Source of the DNA: Sclerotiophoma versabilis
Lineage: Eukaryota; Ascomycota; Dothideomycetes; Pleosporales; Didymellaceae
DNA: 64,000 nt
Assembly (NCBI GenBank): GCA_012274445.1
Contig: JAAROD010000058.1
Span: 1,922,001 to 1,986,000, forward strand
Direction: 5' to 3'
A model generated the notes under the pieces. It was not told where the DNA came from, ran no database searches, and was given only the letters and a program-made list of their open reading frames with translations. Below are positions 47,959-57,861 of this stretch, piece after piece. The first letter of the stretch is position 1. Every line of letters starts with the position of its first letter. The position numbers and the translations under genes are program-made.

Positions 47959-48657
47959 TTTTGCTAGTACAGAGTGAAGTCTACCTTACGGATATATTTG
48001 AGATGAAAATTATTACACAGACATGTGGCCGCCTCATATACGTAGTTTGGACAGCAGATCGCTTATCAGCGGCTTCACTGGTGAGTTGTATGCAACAAAT
48101 CTGCGGTGATGCCTAGTTCAACCTCGGATGATGTGAAAGTTACGAGTTGTCATATTGCACGATATTACTGCCGATAGAGCTCTAGCGCTGAGGTGCCAAA
48201 CCTTCCCCGCATGTGTGGGGAACCAAAACAACATTGAGAACTATCTGAGCCTCGGTGTATTGTGGATCCTGCTTTCGGCCGCTCGATGACAAAGGAAAGT
48301 TGGAGATGACCACGTCGGGTACGCGTTCCCGACAGTTCACATTGGCGAAGGTGTATCTTGGCGCATGCGGGTACACGTACCCGCTACGCTATCTCAAGTA
48401 GCTTCTGTTCGGGCGATATTCAGAACCTCACAATGGTTGGTATTTTCCCCCAATGAACCTTAATGATAGCGGGTGGCAGTACCCGATAATCGACGAGACC
48501 GTGAAATGCACCGTAGCTTCCGTTTGCGGGACCAAGCTTGGTAACAGTAGAAGCTCTATTTAATCTGCCTTTGTATCCGAGCTATTACCTCAATCTCTCT
48601 CAACCCTTTTTCTGCGACACTCTCTGCCACCTCTTTCCAGTTCTCTTCCTCAATACC
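47959..48657. promoter_or_regulatory. Divergent promoter region with three CGG-N10-CCG sites
   Basis: Lies between the broken transporter (minus) and the amidohydrolase (plus). It contains three inverted CGG triplets with 10 bases between, at 48316-48331, 48368-48383 and 48470-48485. Each reads CGGGT..CCCG, two with TACCCG. Centres are 52 and 102 bp apart, close to five and ten helical turns. CGG-N10-CCG is the site type of Zn2Cys6 dimers such as Put3. The last site ends 172 bp before the ATG. Confidence 0.55.
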
Positions 48658-49989
48658 ATGTCCGCCGAATCTATGCTCGCGGCCGTCGCCATCCCATGGA
48701 GGCTACCGCCTCCACCCCGATATGTGTTTACTGGAGCCAATCTAGTTGACCCGGTCAAAGGAGTCATTGTGAAGAATTCCACAATACACCTCTTTGATGG
48801 TCTCGTCATCTCTGTGAACGGCAACAGCGAAGAATGGGCGGTCGATCCCGACACAATCAAGATTGACCTGCAGGGGAAATACGTTTGCCCTGGTCTTACA
48901 GATTGTCATGTCCACTTGGCAGCAGTCCCTGGCAACACGAGTTTCCAAGAGCTGAAGAGTCTGACTCCTTCTACCTCACTGCTGCGCCAACCACAAGTAC
49001 TACGATCGATGCTAGAGCGAGGATTCACGACTGTACGTGACTGCGGAGGCGCCAATCTCGCTATGAAGCAAGCCGTGGAGCAGAATGTTCATCCAGGCCC
49101 AAGGATGTTCATCGCTGGGCATTTCCTGTCACAGACAGGAGGTCATGGAGATATGCGCGAGATGCAGGATGAGCACGAGTGCTGCGCAGGCGCCATAATG
49201 GGCATAGGTCGAATCATCGATGGTGTGCCTGCCTGTCTCAAGTATGCCCGAGAGGAACTTCGACAAGGTTCGGACTTTTTGAAAATCATGGGTGGCGGTG
49301 GGGTTGCTAGTCCTACCGACAAAATCGAGCACATTCAATTCTCAGACGAAGAGATCAAAGCTATTGTCACCGTTGCAACAAACGCAGGTACCTATGTAAC
49401 CTCTCACGCATACACGCCGCAAGCCATCAGACAGGCTGTTAATCAAGGTGTAAAGGGTATTGAGCATGGAAATCTTCTTGACGAGGCTACAGCCAAGTTA
49501 ATAGCTGAGAAGAGTGTTTTCCTAACGCCTACCCTCATTGCGTATGCGACGGTGGCCAAGCTTTCAGGTTTCATGCCGCCTGCTGCGTTGAAGAAGAATG
49601 CTGAAGTCCTAGAGCAAGGCATTAGGGCTCTGAAGATAGCGCAAGACGCTGGGGTCATAATTTGTTTTGGAACCGATCTACTAGGTCCGCTACACTTCAA
49701 TCAGTCACGCGAGTTCGGACTTCGCAGCAAGGTCCAAACTCCTATTGAGGTTCTTCGCAGCGCAACTATCAACGCGGCTCGTATGTTGAGACAAGAAAAT
49801 AATCTCGGCCAAGTTGCACCAGGGTTCACTGCTGATCTCCTTATCTTGAAAGAGAATCCCTTGGAAGATATTACGATTCTAGACGAGCCTGACATAACCC
49901 TGTTGGCCACGATAAAAGACGGTCGTGTTGTCGCAACTCGATGGTCAGAACTTCGACTTGACAAGAACCGTCTCGAGAAGATTGCATAG
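48658..49989 (+). CDS. Metal-dependent amidohydrolase (imidazolonepropionase/prolidase-like)
   Basis: Single exon of 443 aa. The open frame extends upstream to 48538, but that codon is TTG, and 48658 is the first in-frame ATG. All metal ligands of the two-metal amidohydrolase barrel are present: H84 and H86 (DCHVHL), K209 (FLKIMGGGG, the lysine carboxylated in this group), H250 (VTSHAYT), H270 (GIEHGN) and D340 (FGTD). An N-terminal beta-sandwich part (LVDPVKGVIV) and a C-terminal return (GFTADLLIL) frame the barrel. Close relatives are bacterial Xaa-Pro or Xaa-Arg/Lys dipeptidases and imidazolonepropionase-like enzymes, so a C-N hydrolase is sure and the substrate unknown. No signal peptide, so cytosolic. 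The divergent transporter beside it suggests a former uptake-and-degradation pair. Confidence 0.85.
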   Translation: MSAESMLAAVAIPWRLPPPPRYVFTGANLVDPVKGVIVKNSTIHLFDGLVISVNGNSEEWAVDPDTIKIDLQGKYVCPGLTDCHVHLAAVPGNTSFQELKSLTPSTSLLRQPQVLRSMLERGFTTVRDCGGANLAMKQAVEQNVHPGPRMFIAGHFLSQTGGHGDMREMQDEHECCAGAIMGIGRIIDGVPACLKYAREELRQGSDFLKIMGGGGVASPTDKIEHIQFSDEEIKAIVTVATNAGTYVTSHAYTPQAIRQAVNQGVKGIEHGNLLDEATAKLIAEKSVFLTPTLIAYATVAKLSGFMPPAALKKNAEVLEQGIRALKIAQDAGVIICFGTDLLGPLHFNQSREFGLRSKVQTPIEVLRSATINAARMLRQENNLGQVAPGFTADLLILKENPLEDITILDEPDITLLATIKDGRVVATRWSELRLDKNRLEKIA

Positions 49990-51081
49990 ATGTAATTCCG
50001 TCAGCTCTAATACAAGCCTACCTTACCTAGTAACATTTCTTTATATCTAAGATGGGTAGACCCACCCCAGGATACGTACTGAATGGGAATATGCATTGAA
50101 CGGGATCCTGCAGGCATCGTCCCGCTACCTGTGCCTTAGCGTCTTCGCTTTTACTGCCTCTGCTCGCCTCCTTAACTTTCTGCTACCTGCTGAAGCAACC
50201 CTAACTAGCTATCCAGCTGGCCACTTCTGCTCAAGATGACCAGCGCTGCGCGTAGCTAAAAGCTTATCAGTCAAATTGCCTACAGCTGCGTTCGTAGGCG
50301 CAAATTCAAGTGAATTCAGGTCAAGTGTATGTCTAAAAGTCACCTCTTCTTCTAGCTGGGTAAACTTCTTTGAGTTGGGCTGGGAATTACGTCGAGCGGG
50401 CTTTCCAGAGCGTCGGCGGCCGAGCGGTGTTTTAGGTACATTATGGAATGCTGCAGCAAGTCCATTATCTTGGAGCTGTTAAGTATTGATAGATGAGATA
50501 GCAGGCTAAACATCTGCTTCTTTTGAAGTCATTTCAGCATTGTGGCTTAGAGGTTTTTGCGATGAGTTCAAAGTGGCGTAGAAAGTTGGTGGGGTGCGCC
50601 GCTCGCTTGCCATTTACGTTACCGTGTCTTCTTACATATTTTGAGCTGTGCATAACAGCAAAGCGCAACTTAATTCAATTATTATTCAGGATCAGAATAT
50701 GAAAAGGGAGACTTTATACTTCGTGTATAAAAGGTAATTCCGAGAGGATAGCCTTTACCTATGCAAGGCTGGCGATGGAACAGCTAAGTACCTAGGTACC
50801 TGATTCCTTGAGACAATTATGGGAACGACTTCGAGGTTATCGAAAACACTAAGCAATATACGACATACTCCACCTCAATCAAGCGACTGCTGTTCTCAAC
50901 ATCCAACACATCACGATGCTGCCAGCCGGGAAATACGATGCTAGATCGAGATACGGCATTCATGCCATTATGTCTAGCGCAGTTAATCCTCACTAATCAG
51001 AATTGATTGAGTTGACTAGCTCAGTAAGACATGTTCCACTTGGTAGCTTGTATTGTTACATGAACTGGAATACAGGCTATT
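49990..51081. other. Intergenic region with a transposase relic
   Basis: Apart from the Pogo transposase fragment (50210-50483) no gene can be supported. Composition is normal. Confidence 0.5.
50210..50483 (-). pseudogene. Pogo-type transposase fragment (HTH/CENPB N-terminal part)
   Basis: The minus strand reads QDNGLAAAFHNVPKTPLGRR, then SGKPARRNSQPNSKKFTQLE, then EEVTFRHTLDLNSLEFAPT. This is the helix-turn-helix and linker of Pogo/Fot1 transposases (family pattern: N-V-P-x-T-x-L-x-R-R-x-x-G-K-P-A-R-R, then E-E-E and a L-D-L-x-x-x-G-F-x-P block). It is open for about 90 codons and then stops; upstream, two stops appear within 20 codons. The DDE part is absent. Unlike the copies in the AT-rich blocks it keeps Trp and Gln codons. 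Confidence 0.7.
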
Positions 51082-51705
51082 TCACTCTTTCCATCTCGAA
51101 TTCTCCAAACTTCTAAGGTTCTCATCATGAACACTCTTCACCAAAATCGCCATCCCCTCACCTACTGACCACTCTCCATTGACTACCGCTTTCTCCAATG
51201 TCGTCTCCCAAGAGCCAGACGTAAGGTAGATGCTTTGTGGCTTCACCCATTCCCACATCAGCTTTCCATGCGGCATAAGCCACCCATCATCGTCCTCACG
51301 AAGCACTTTGATGCCGAACGGTTGAACCTGCGCCACGTTCGTCGCTTGTTGGCCTACGACGCTAGTGGAAAGCTTGGAGAGCATGTCCGGATCCGCGGAA
51401 TGCGTGTGTAGATCAACAATCTGGCAGTGCAAAGTATCAGAGAAATCTGCTTTGGGGCATGTAAGAGTCCAGACACCATACGGCTTACGATCCTGGAGAA
51501 TTTTAACCTGGGCAGCTCTCAGCTTCGTGTACATATGAAAATGTCGTGCAGTGGTCTGTGGTGGCGCCCAGTGGCCAATAAATGTTAGCAGCGTGGGGTC
51601 AGCAGGGATAACTACTAGAAGGTCAAGTGTATCAGTATAGTGCGATGATTCTGGATCTGCGCCCGAGGAAAACTTAGCCTTAGTTATAAGAGAGAATATT
51701 AGCAT
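51082..51705 (-). CDS. Unrecognised protein
   Basis: 207 aa from the ATG at 51705; the frame runs upstream to 51744 but that codon is TTG. The N-terminus MLIFSLITKA is hydrophobic but short for a signal peptide. The rest is globular in composition, with several Trp (HWAPP, VWTLTCP, DGWLMPHGKLMWEW, GSWETTLE, GEWSVGEG) and four Cys or fewer. No domain is recognised. A possible upstream exon was tested: a GTATCA donor lies at the TTG, but no acceptor gives a clean frame. It could be a complete small gene or the last exon of a longer one. Confidence 0.45.
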   Translation of the reverse strand: MLIFSLITKAKFSSGADPESSHYTDTLDLLVVIPADPTLLTFIGHWAPPQTTARHFHMYTKLRAAQVKILQDRKPYGVWTLTCPKADFSDTLHCQIVDLHTHSADPDMLSKLSTSVVGQQATNVAQVQPFGIKVLREDDDGWLMPHGKLMWEWVKPQSIYLTSGSWETTLEKAVVNGEWSVGEGMAILVKSVHDENLRSLENSRWKE

Positions 51706-53482
51706 AAGAGAACACAAATTAGAAAGGAATTTGATACCTGGCAAATGACCAGCTAGGTTGTTGCCTCTGCAACCTATTTTAAGGTGACTTACCCAAGTGG
51801 GTGTGATCTTTCACATATCGAGATGTAATAGGCGGCGTGGGACGCGAATACGTCTTGCTCAAATGCGGTGTCTACCTACGTAGATGTGGGAAGTGTTAGG
51901 TACTTGTACAAAACATACATAACGTTATCTATAGCCAATCATCATATTCGGCGTTCTTGACTATGTCTGCATCACTCCATCAGTCGCTTGCAGAACCTAT
52001 GAACCACTCGTGCTATAGTATAGGCCTAGTTAATGACAAAATCGGCCCCGGAAAGGTTGGTGAGTGGCTTATATGGTATAAGAGGTAGGCTTCGTACTAA
52101 CGGTAAGGTCGTCCATATGTTTAACAAATGTTAGAATTGGATTGAAAAGTCCAAAAAGCTTTCTGCATGGTCCTGTAAGTCCTGTGCAAAGACAGATAGT
52201 GTTTCGTTTAAGCGAATGAATGTGGAAGCACTGAGATCTGGCTAGGTGGAGTGCGTAAGATAGAAGATTGTAGAACTCGACGTTGGGCCTTGGAGGTACC
52301 GAGCTAATTATATAACACATAGACACACGTTCCAATACATTGTGTGTCTTCTAGGTATAAACACAGTTGCATTGGTATGTCTTAGGACCATTGGAGTCAA
52401 AGATATCTTGTTTAACACTCGATGGGAGTGGAAGCTGGCAGGCTATCAAGCCCATACAGCGCAAAAGCCAGATTTTAGCTACTAACACCCTCAATAAACC
52501 CATTGTATCCATTAAACTCAGACGAGTATAGTATTATATTTACCTTTATTAATTAAGTTTGTCTTTAGATTTTAATCTAACTCTTAGGCTTAATAGTCTA
52601 CTCTATTACTACTTATTATTACCTAATATTATTATAGTATTTTATTAGGTAATAACCTAACTTTCTTAATAACCTTTCTATACCTCTACTTATCTCTAAT
52701 AACTAATAGAATAGTAGTTGTAAGTTTTACTTAAAGTACATATTTAATGCAATAATAGAAATTACTTTAAGAATATAATAAGTAATTAGTAGTAATGCTT
52801 TTAAGCTAGTCTAGAAAAGTTAATTTTAAAGAATTAATAATAATAATAATAATTAGAACTTAGCTTTAGCCTACTTATCTAAGATAACTAAAGATATTAG
52901 AATACTTACTTAGAGAAGTACACTAGCTAGAATAGTATTTATATTATAATTTTAACTTAGGCCTAGAATATAGCTAGAGCCTAATAATAAGTAGCTTCTA
53001 CTCTTTATCTTTAGGGATAACTTAACTCTACTCTATTAGGAAAATCTAGGTATATAGTATTATATTATTAATTATAGTATTAGAGTCTAGCTAATACTAT
53101 AATACTAAGAAAGTACTATTAATTCTAGTTAGCCCTCTTCTCTTCTCTCCTTCTACCCTAGCACGCCTTAAAGACTTAAGCAAACTTAAGCACTTATCTA
53201 ATAATTTCGTTACCTGCGTATTTAAGCTTTATAATTGCAAGCAAGCTTAAGTAAGTACTTAAGGTAAGCTTACTTATTAAATACTCTAATTACAGCTAAA
53301 ATCTACTTAAGAATACAGAACATCTTAAGCTAACATTTCTGTGCCTGCAGTTCTTTTGCTATAGCTTTAGGTAGTCTTCTATTATCTAAGTCTCCTTTAC
53401 TTAGAAGGCTTTAGTCTGCATTTGTTTTGTCTGATTTCTCTCCAGAAATCTTTTGCCAATGTTTGCTCCGTGCTCAAATTTT
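51706..53482. other. Intergenic region with a RIP-mutated patch (about 52530-53100)
   Basis: The left half has normal composition and no supported gene. From about 52530 the sequence turns AT-rich. About 52535-52750 matches the last part of the Gypsy LTRs in plus orientation (core TTATTAATTAAGTTT, then TATTACC and AGGTAATAACCTAAC). Normal composition returns gradually after 53100. Confidence 0.55.
52535..52750 (+). repeat. Gypsy LTR fragment
   Basis: About 215 bp matching the 3' half of the LTR at 57374-57861, more diverged than the other copies. Ends are not defined. Confidence 0.6.
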
Positions 53483-53725
53483 CTAGATCTTCGGCCTCTT
53501 TTTCTTGACTAGTTTCGCAAAACAAGGACTTAACAAGTGATTGTTGGATACGAAGTGTTCTTCGCATAAAGAAGACTGGTAGAGCGCTGCCCCGTGCTTA
53601 AATTTACAGCCTAGCTGAGCGAAACATCTATCATGCTTATTCAATTGGTCGAGGTATGGCCATGCAAGTTTCGTTAGATATTGGACCATCTCGTATTTCA
53701 GCTCCTCACGCTGTTCAAGGTCCAT
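53483..53725 (-). CDS. Small unrecognised ORF
   Basis: 80 aa from a true ATG at 53725. It begins with a charged helix-like run (MDLEQREELKYEMVQYLTKL) and contains four cysteines. A basic tail VKKKRPKI ends the protein. No signal peptide. It could be the remains of a larger gene, since it lies between RIP-mutated patches. Confidence 0.3.
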   Translation of the reverse strand: MDLEQREELKYEMVQYLTKLAWPYLDQLNKHDRCFAQLGCKFKHGAALYQSSLCEEHFVSNNHLLSPCFAKLVKKKRPKI

Positions 53726-54207
53726 AATACGGATACGAATTCTCTTATCGAGAACGGTGAATAAGGCGCATTAGAAGTCGGAAATTAGACTAACCGTAAT
53801 ATTTTCGTATCTAGCGTCTGCATAGGTTGCTGCAGGGTCAATAAGCTATACATGCACTTTAGAGACAATTAACTGCATGTTGTTTTTCTATAAGAAGGGT
53901 AATCTTCTACTGCTCTTTCTGCGCTGCATGGATATGGCCGTATTTGTGCATGGTAGACGGACAGAAAAAAGCGAACCAAATAGGGCCGACTTTGGCTAGC
54001 AATCTACGAGGTGTGTTTCACACTAGCAGACCGACAGGAAAAGCGAACTAAACAGGGCCGACTTCAGCCAGCACTCCAAGGAGGAAGTCACAGGTCTTCT
54101 AAGAATGTAGGAATAGGGGCGCCTACAAGTTAGCACAAGTAAGCCCAATCCGCAGCGCATATCTCTCCTCCATCTACGTGCGACAAGCATTCTACACTAT
54201 CAACAAT
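53726..54207. other. Intergenic region
   Basis: No gene supported. Two similar segments occur here: GACCGACAGGAAAAGCGAAC near 54029 and GACGGACAGAAAAAAGCGAA near 53956, each followed by an AGGGCCGACTT block. This is a short direct repeat with a period of about 74 bp. Confidence 0.5.
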
Positions 54208-54645
54208 ATGAAGCTGATTCTTCTAACTCTTCTGCCTTCGGCGTCCGCCTTCACGTGGTTCACCAACGACGGATGGTCCAAGCCTGCTGATTTCAATAGC
54301 AAGGCATGCGAGACAAACAAGAACGTGCACTATTTTTGCGTACGCCAAAAGGACACATCTGTCACAGAAATAAGACGCTAACAATCCTGCAGGGTACAAC
54401 AGCAGGTACTTTAGGTGAAAATACTCAACCTAATGCCTTTCCTCGTGGGCGCAACGGTTGTACCGTAGCAGACACACTAGCTAGAGGCTGCCACTGGAAA
54501 GGAGCAGTTGGCATTGTAAGTCAACGTTAAATTATACTTTACTGTAATCATAGTCTAATAATTCTTGCACAGGTTGTTTGCGTAAGTAGCTATGCTAGAT
54601 ACTACGCAACTGTTTAACGTTCTACTAACTGTTTAATAGTGTTAA
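54208..54645 (+). CDS. Small secreted cysteine-rich protein with a 9-bp exon (candidate effector)
   Basis: Predicted exons are 54208-54339, 54393-54515, 54573-54581 and 54640-54645, giving 89 aa. The introns are 53, 57 and 58 bp; each begins GTACG or GTAAG, ends AG and has a CTAAC or CTAAT branch site. Residues 1-14 are a signal peptide (cut after SASA). The mature part of 75 aa has six cysteines (34, 44, 67, 77, 88, 89), the last two supplied by the 9-bp exon (V-V-C) and the last codon before the stop. Without splicing, frames break at residues 59 and 91. Start: the open frame begins at GTG 54178, but MKLILLTLLP is the first ATG. The gene ends within 100 bp of the AT-rich block. Confidence 0.68.
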
Positions 54646-54765
54646 GTAAACTAAGTAAAGCTAATTTACAAGTACTTAAGAAGAAATAAACCTATTAGAT
54701 AGGTTAGTTAGTTAGCTAAGTTAGTTATTTTACTAAGATACTAAGAATTAAAATAGTTAGAAATA

Positions 54766-56300
54766 ATAAACCTTTTAGGCAAGTAGTATATATAGGTAAT
54801 TAGTATACTTTTACTAAAACTATACTATAATACTTCTTCTCTAATAATAACCTAATAATAATACTAACTAGATATACTTAAGAAAGCTAAAATATAGCTT
54901 ATAGTTTATACTCTTAGGAATTAAATTTAAACTTATTATAAAATATCCTATAGCTATCTATAAAGTCTCTAAAACTATACTAGATAATCTTTATATACTA
55001 ATACTATAGCTAACTTATAGAATCTAACTAATACTAAGAAGTAGGTAATAATTACTTATATACTATTATAATTCTATTAGACTACAGCTAGTTATTATAT
55101 AATATATAGTATATTACCTGCTAAGAACCTATAATAGGCTAGTAATATTTAACCTAAGACCGGATTACGTAACTTAGCTTATAAGTAGATCTATAAGACT
55201 TACTTAGCTTATAGTAAGTAAAGTAAGAACTACTTAGAGAGCTTATAATTTAATAGGTAAGCTTAGAATTCCCTATAGTATATAGTTAGTAGAAATACAA
55301 CTCTTATAGTTTATGTTTAACCTTATTAATTAAGTTTATCTTTAGAATCTTAAACTAACTCTTAAGCTAGTTAGTCTACTCTATACTACTTATTATTACC
55401 CTCTATTATTATAGTATTTTACTAGGTAATAACCTATCTAATCCTCTACGCACTGTTTATACCTAAGAACTAATAGAACTAGTACTTATAGTCTTTAACT
55501 AAAAGTATAACTTTAATAATATCTTTATACTTATTATACCTTCTATAGCTTCTTAATATAGAAAGTTAAGTTCTTATTATACTATATAGTAGTATTAAAG
55601 GCTTTATCTATATTTAGTAATATCTAAAGAAAGCTCTACTTAGCTTAATTAGTTCTTTTTTATTTAAAATAAGTTTTACTAACTCTTATTATATAATTCT
55701 ATACTTTATTACTATAACTCTTTATTAATAATATACTTTAGTAGTTATTAATATTAAGTAATACTTTATAACTTAGATCTTACTTTATACTTATAAAGAT
55801 AAGAAATTATTACTTTATAAATTATATACTAAATTTTATAGTTATAGTATTTAAAAAGATCTATTAAAAAGTTATAATAATTAAATAAGCTATATTTAGT
55901 ATAAATAAAGATTACTAAGCTTTAAGTAGTAAATAAAGCTATTTTCTATTAAAGTTGTATAAAAGAAAGTATATTAAAGTAGAAGAAGCCTTTATAGCTA
56001 AAATAAGCTAGTAAATAAGTACTTTAAAAAGGTTTAAAGTATATATTAAAAACTCTTTATTCTTTTATAATACTATAGATAGTATAAAGAAATAAAATAT
56101 AATATATAGATATATAATACTAAAGAGACTAAGCTTTTTAAGTAATAAAATAATTTATTTTACTCTAAATAGTACTAATATAGATTAATAGGTATTTTAC
56201 TATTATATCTTAAAGTACTAAGAAGTAATTACTAACTCTACTAGTTAAGAATATTAATTAGTTATAGAAAAGTACTATAATACTAATCTATATATAGATA
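54766..56300 (+). mobile_element. Pogo/Fot1-like DNA transposon copy C, strongly degraded
   Basis: It begins after TA at 54766. The subterminal motif AAGTAGTATATATAGGTAAT is of the same kind as copy D at 63524. Matches to copy A can be followed through the DDE region (about 55530-55900) and the C-terminal part (to about 56200). The right end could not be located. A Gypsy-type solo LTR (about 55112-55518) interrupts it. RIP damage is heavier than in A and B. Confidence 0.65.
55112..55518 (+). repeat. Gypsy-type solo LTR in Pogo copy C
   Basis: The right end (..AACTTTAATA at 55518) and the last 270 bp match the LTR at 57374-57861. The left 130 bp do not, and the left end is a guess (TATTACCTG). 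No clean target duplication was found, so the boundaries are uncertain. Confidence 0.5.
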
Positions 56301-56603
56301 GTATTAGTAGCCTAAATACTTTAGCCTAAAGTATTAAATAAAGCTACTTTTAAGTATTATATATATATATAAAACAGAAGATATAAAAAAGTAAAAACCT
56401 ATAAAAAAAAAGTAAGTAAAGGTTTTAAAAGTCTATTAAAATATTAGAGTATATATATAAAAAGAAATATATAAGAGTAAAGTATAAGTAGGTATAAGTA
56501 AGTAAAGTAAAAGCTACTTTTAGTACTATTATATAGATTTAATTTTATTAAAAACTTAAATAAAAAAGGTATAATAGGTTCTTAAAGTATATTATATACT
56601 ATA

Positions 56604-56891
56604 TATAATAGAGCTTATAGAACTATACTTAGGTAATTAATAGTATTTTATTAGTACTATCTAATAAATATCTAAAATATTAATTATATATAAAGAGAAT
56701 TTAGAGGTTATTTAATATTACCTAATAAGCTTATAGGCTTCTAGAGACCTACTTAGTCTTATAACTTTATTAAGTAAGCCTTTAAGCTCTTATAGAGCTG
56801 CTTAGTAGTTAGGTACTAAAGTAACCTAATTAGGGTATAGAAGTAAGAAAAAAGCTCTATAGTAGTAATCTATACGCTTTATTATATAATA
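56604..56891. repeat. Solo LTR of the Copia family
   Basis: 288 bp, the same length as the two LTRs of the Copia element at 32645-40044, from TATAATAGAGC to TTATATAATA. Flanked by a perfect 5-bp duplication CTATA (56599-56603 and 56892-56896). The internal part was lost by LTR recombination. Confidence 0.88.
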
Positions 56892-56896
56892 CTATA

Positions 56897-57373
56897 TAAT
56901 TATATTAGTAAAGAAAATAGAAATTATTATTTCTCCTATATAAAGTACTTTAGTAAGAAGTATTTACTTAATATATAAGTATATTATACTTAGCTTATAA
57001 GTTTTTATAGTATAAAATATACTTTATTTAAATTCTCTTTATATATATAGTTATATTATTTAATATAATAAGAGATTAGTACTTAATATAATTATATACT
57101 TAAACTTATACTTCTGAACTTTCTTAATTTTTTTTTAAGAATAATCTTTATTATATTTTAAAGAAAAAGAATTTTAAGAAGATTTCTAAGTATTATACTC
57201 TATCTAAGCTATCTATATATAAGTAAATAGTAGTAAAGTATAAGATACTATTCTATTTTAGAACTATAGTATCTATCTAATAGGAACTCTACTAGTAATT
57301 AAAGTTATACTCTATTATAGCTATTCTTAAGATTATTTATTAGTATAAAGTAGTTAATAATTAGGTAAGAAAC
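56897..57373. other. RIP-mutated DNA, not assigned
   Basis: Very AT-rich without readable frames. It separates the Copia solo LTR from the Gypsy element G4. Confidence 0.4.
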
Positions 57374-57861
57374 TATTATAATTCTGTACAGATAAAGCAG
57401 CATAGTAATTAAGTAGCTAACTACAGCCCTTATCTATAAGCTAAAAGCAGAGCTAGGAAGAATCTCTCTTTATATAGTTATGTAATATGCTTATTAATAA
57501 GTATAACTTATATAACTTACTTATTAATAAGTATTATATATTACTGCTTATTAATAAGCAACACTATATATTTTATTAGACTAACTCTAGTTACTTATTA
57601 ATAAGTATTATCTTCTAGCAAGTATATAGTTAGTAGAAATATAACCTTTATAGTTTGTATTTAACCTTATTAATTAAGTTTATCTTTAGAATCTTAACCT
57701 AACTCTTAAGCTAGATAGTCTACTCTATACTACTTATTATTACCTCTATTATTATAGTGTTTTACTAGGTAATAACCTAACCTAATCTACTATACGCTAT
57801 TTATACCTAAGAACTAACAGAATTAGTACTTATAGTCTTTAACTAAAGTATAACTTTAATA
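57374..57861 (+). repeat. 5' LTR of G4
   Basis: 488 bp, the reverse complement of the LTRs at 22339, 28819 and 42905. It contains four palindromes of TTATTAATAA type (about 57493-57610), here partly with the outer bases GCTTATTAATAAGC kept. Confidence 0.8.
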
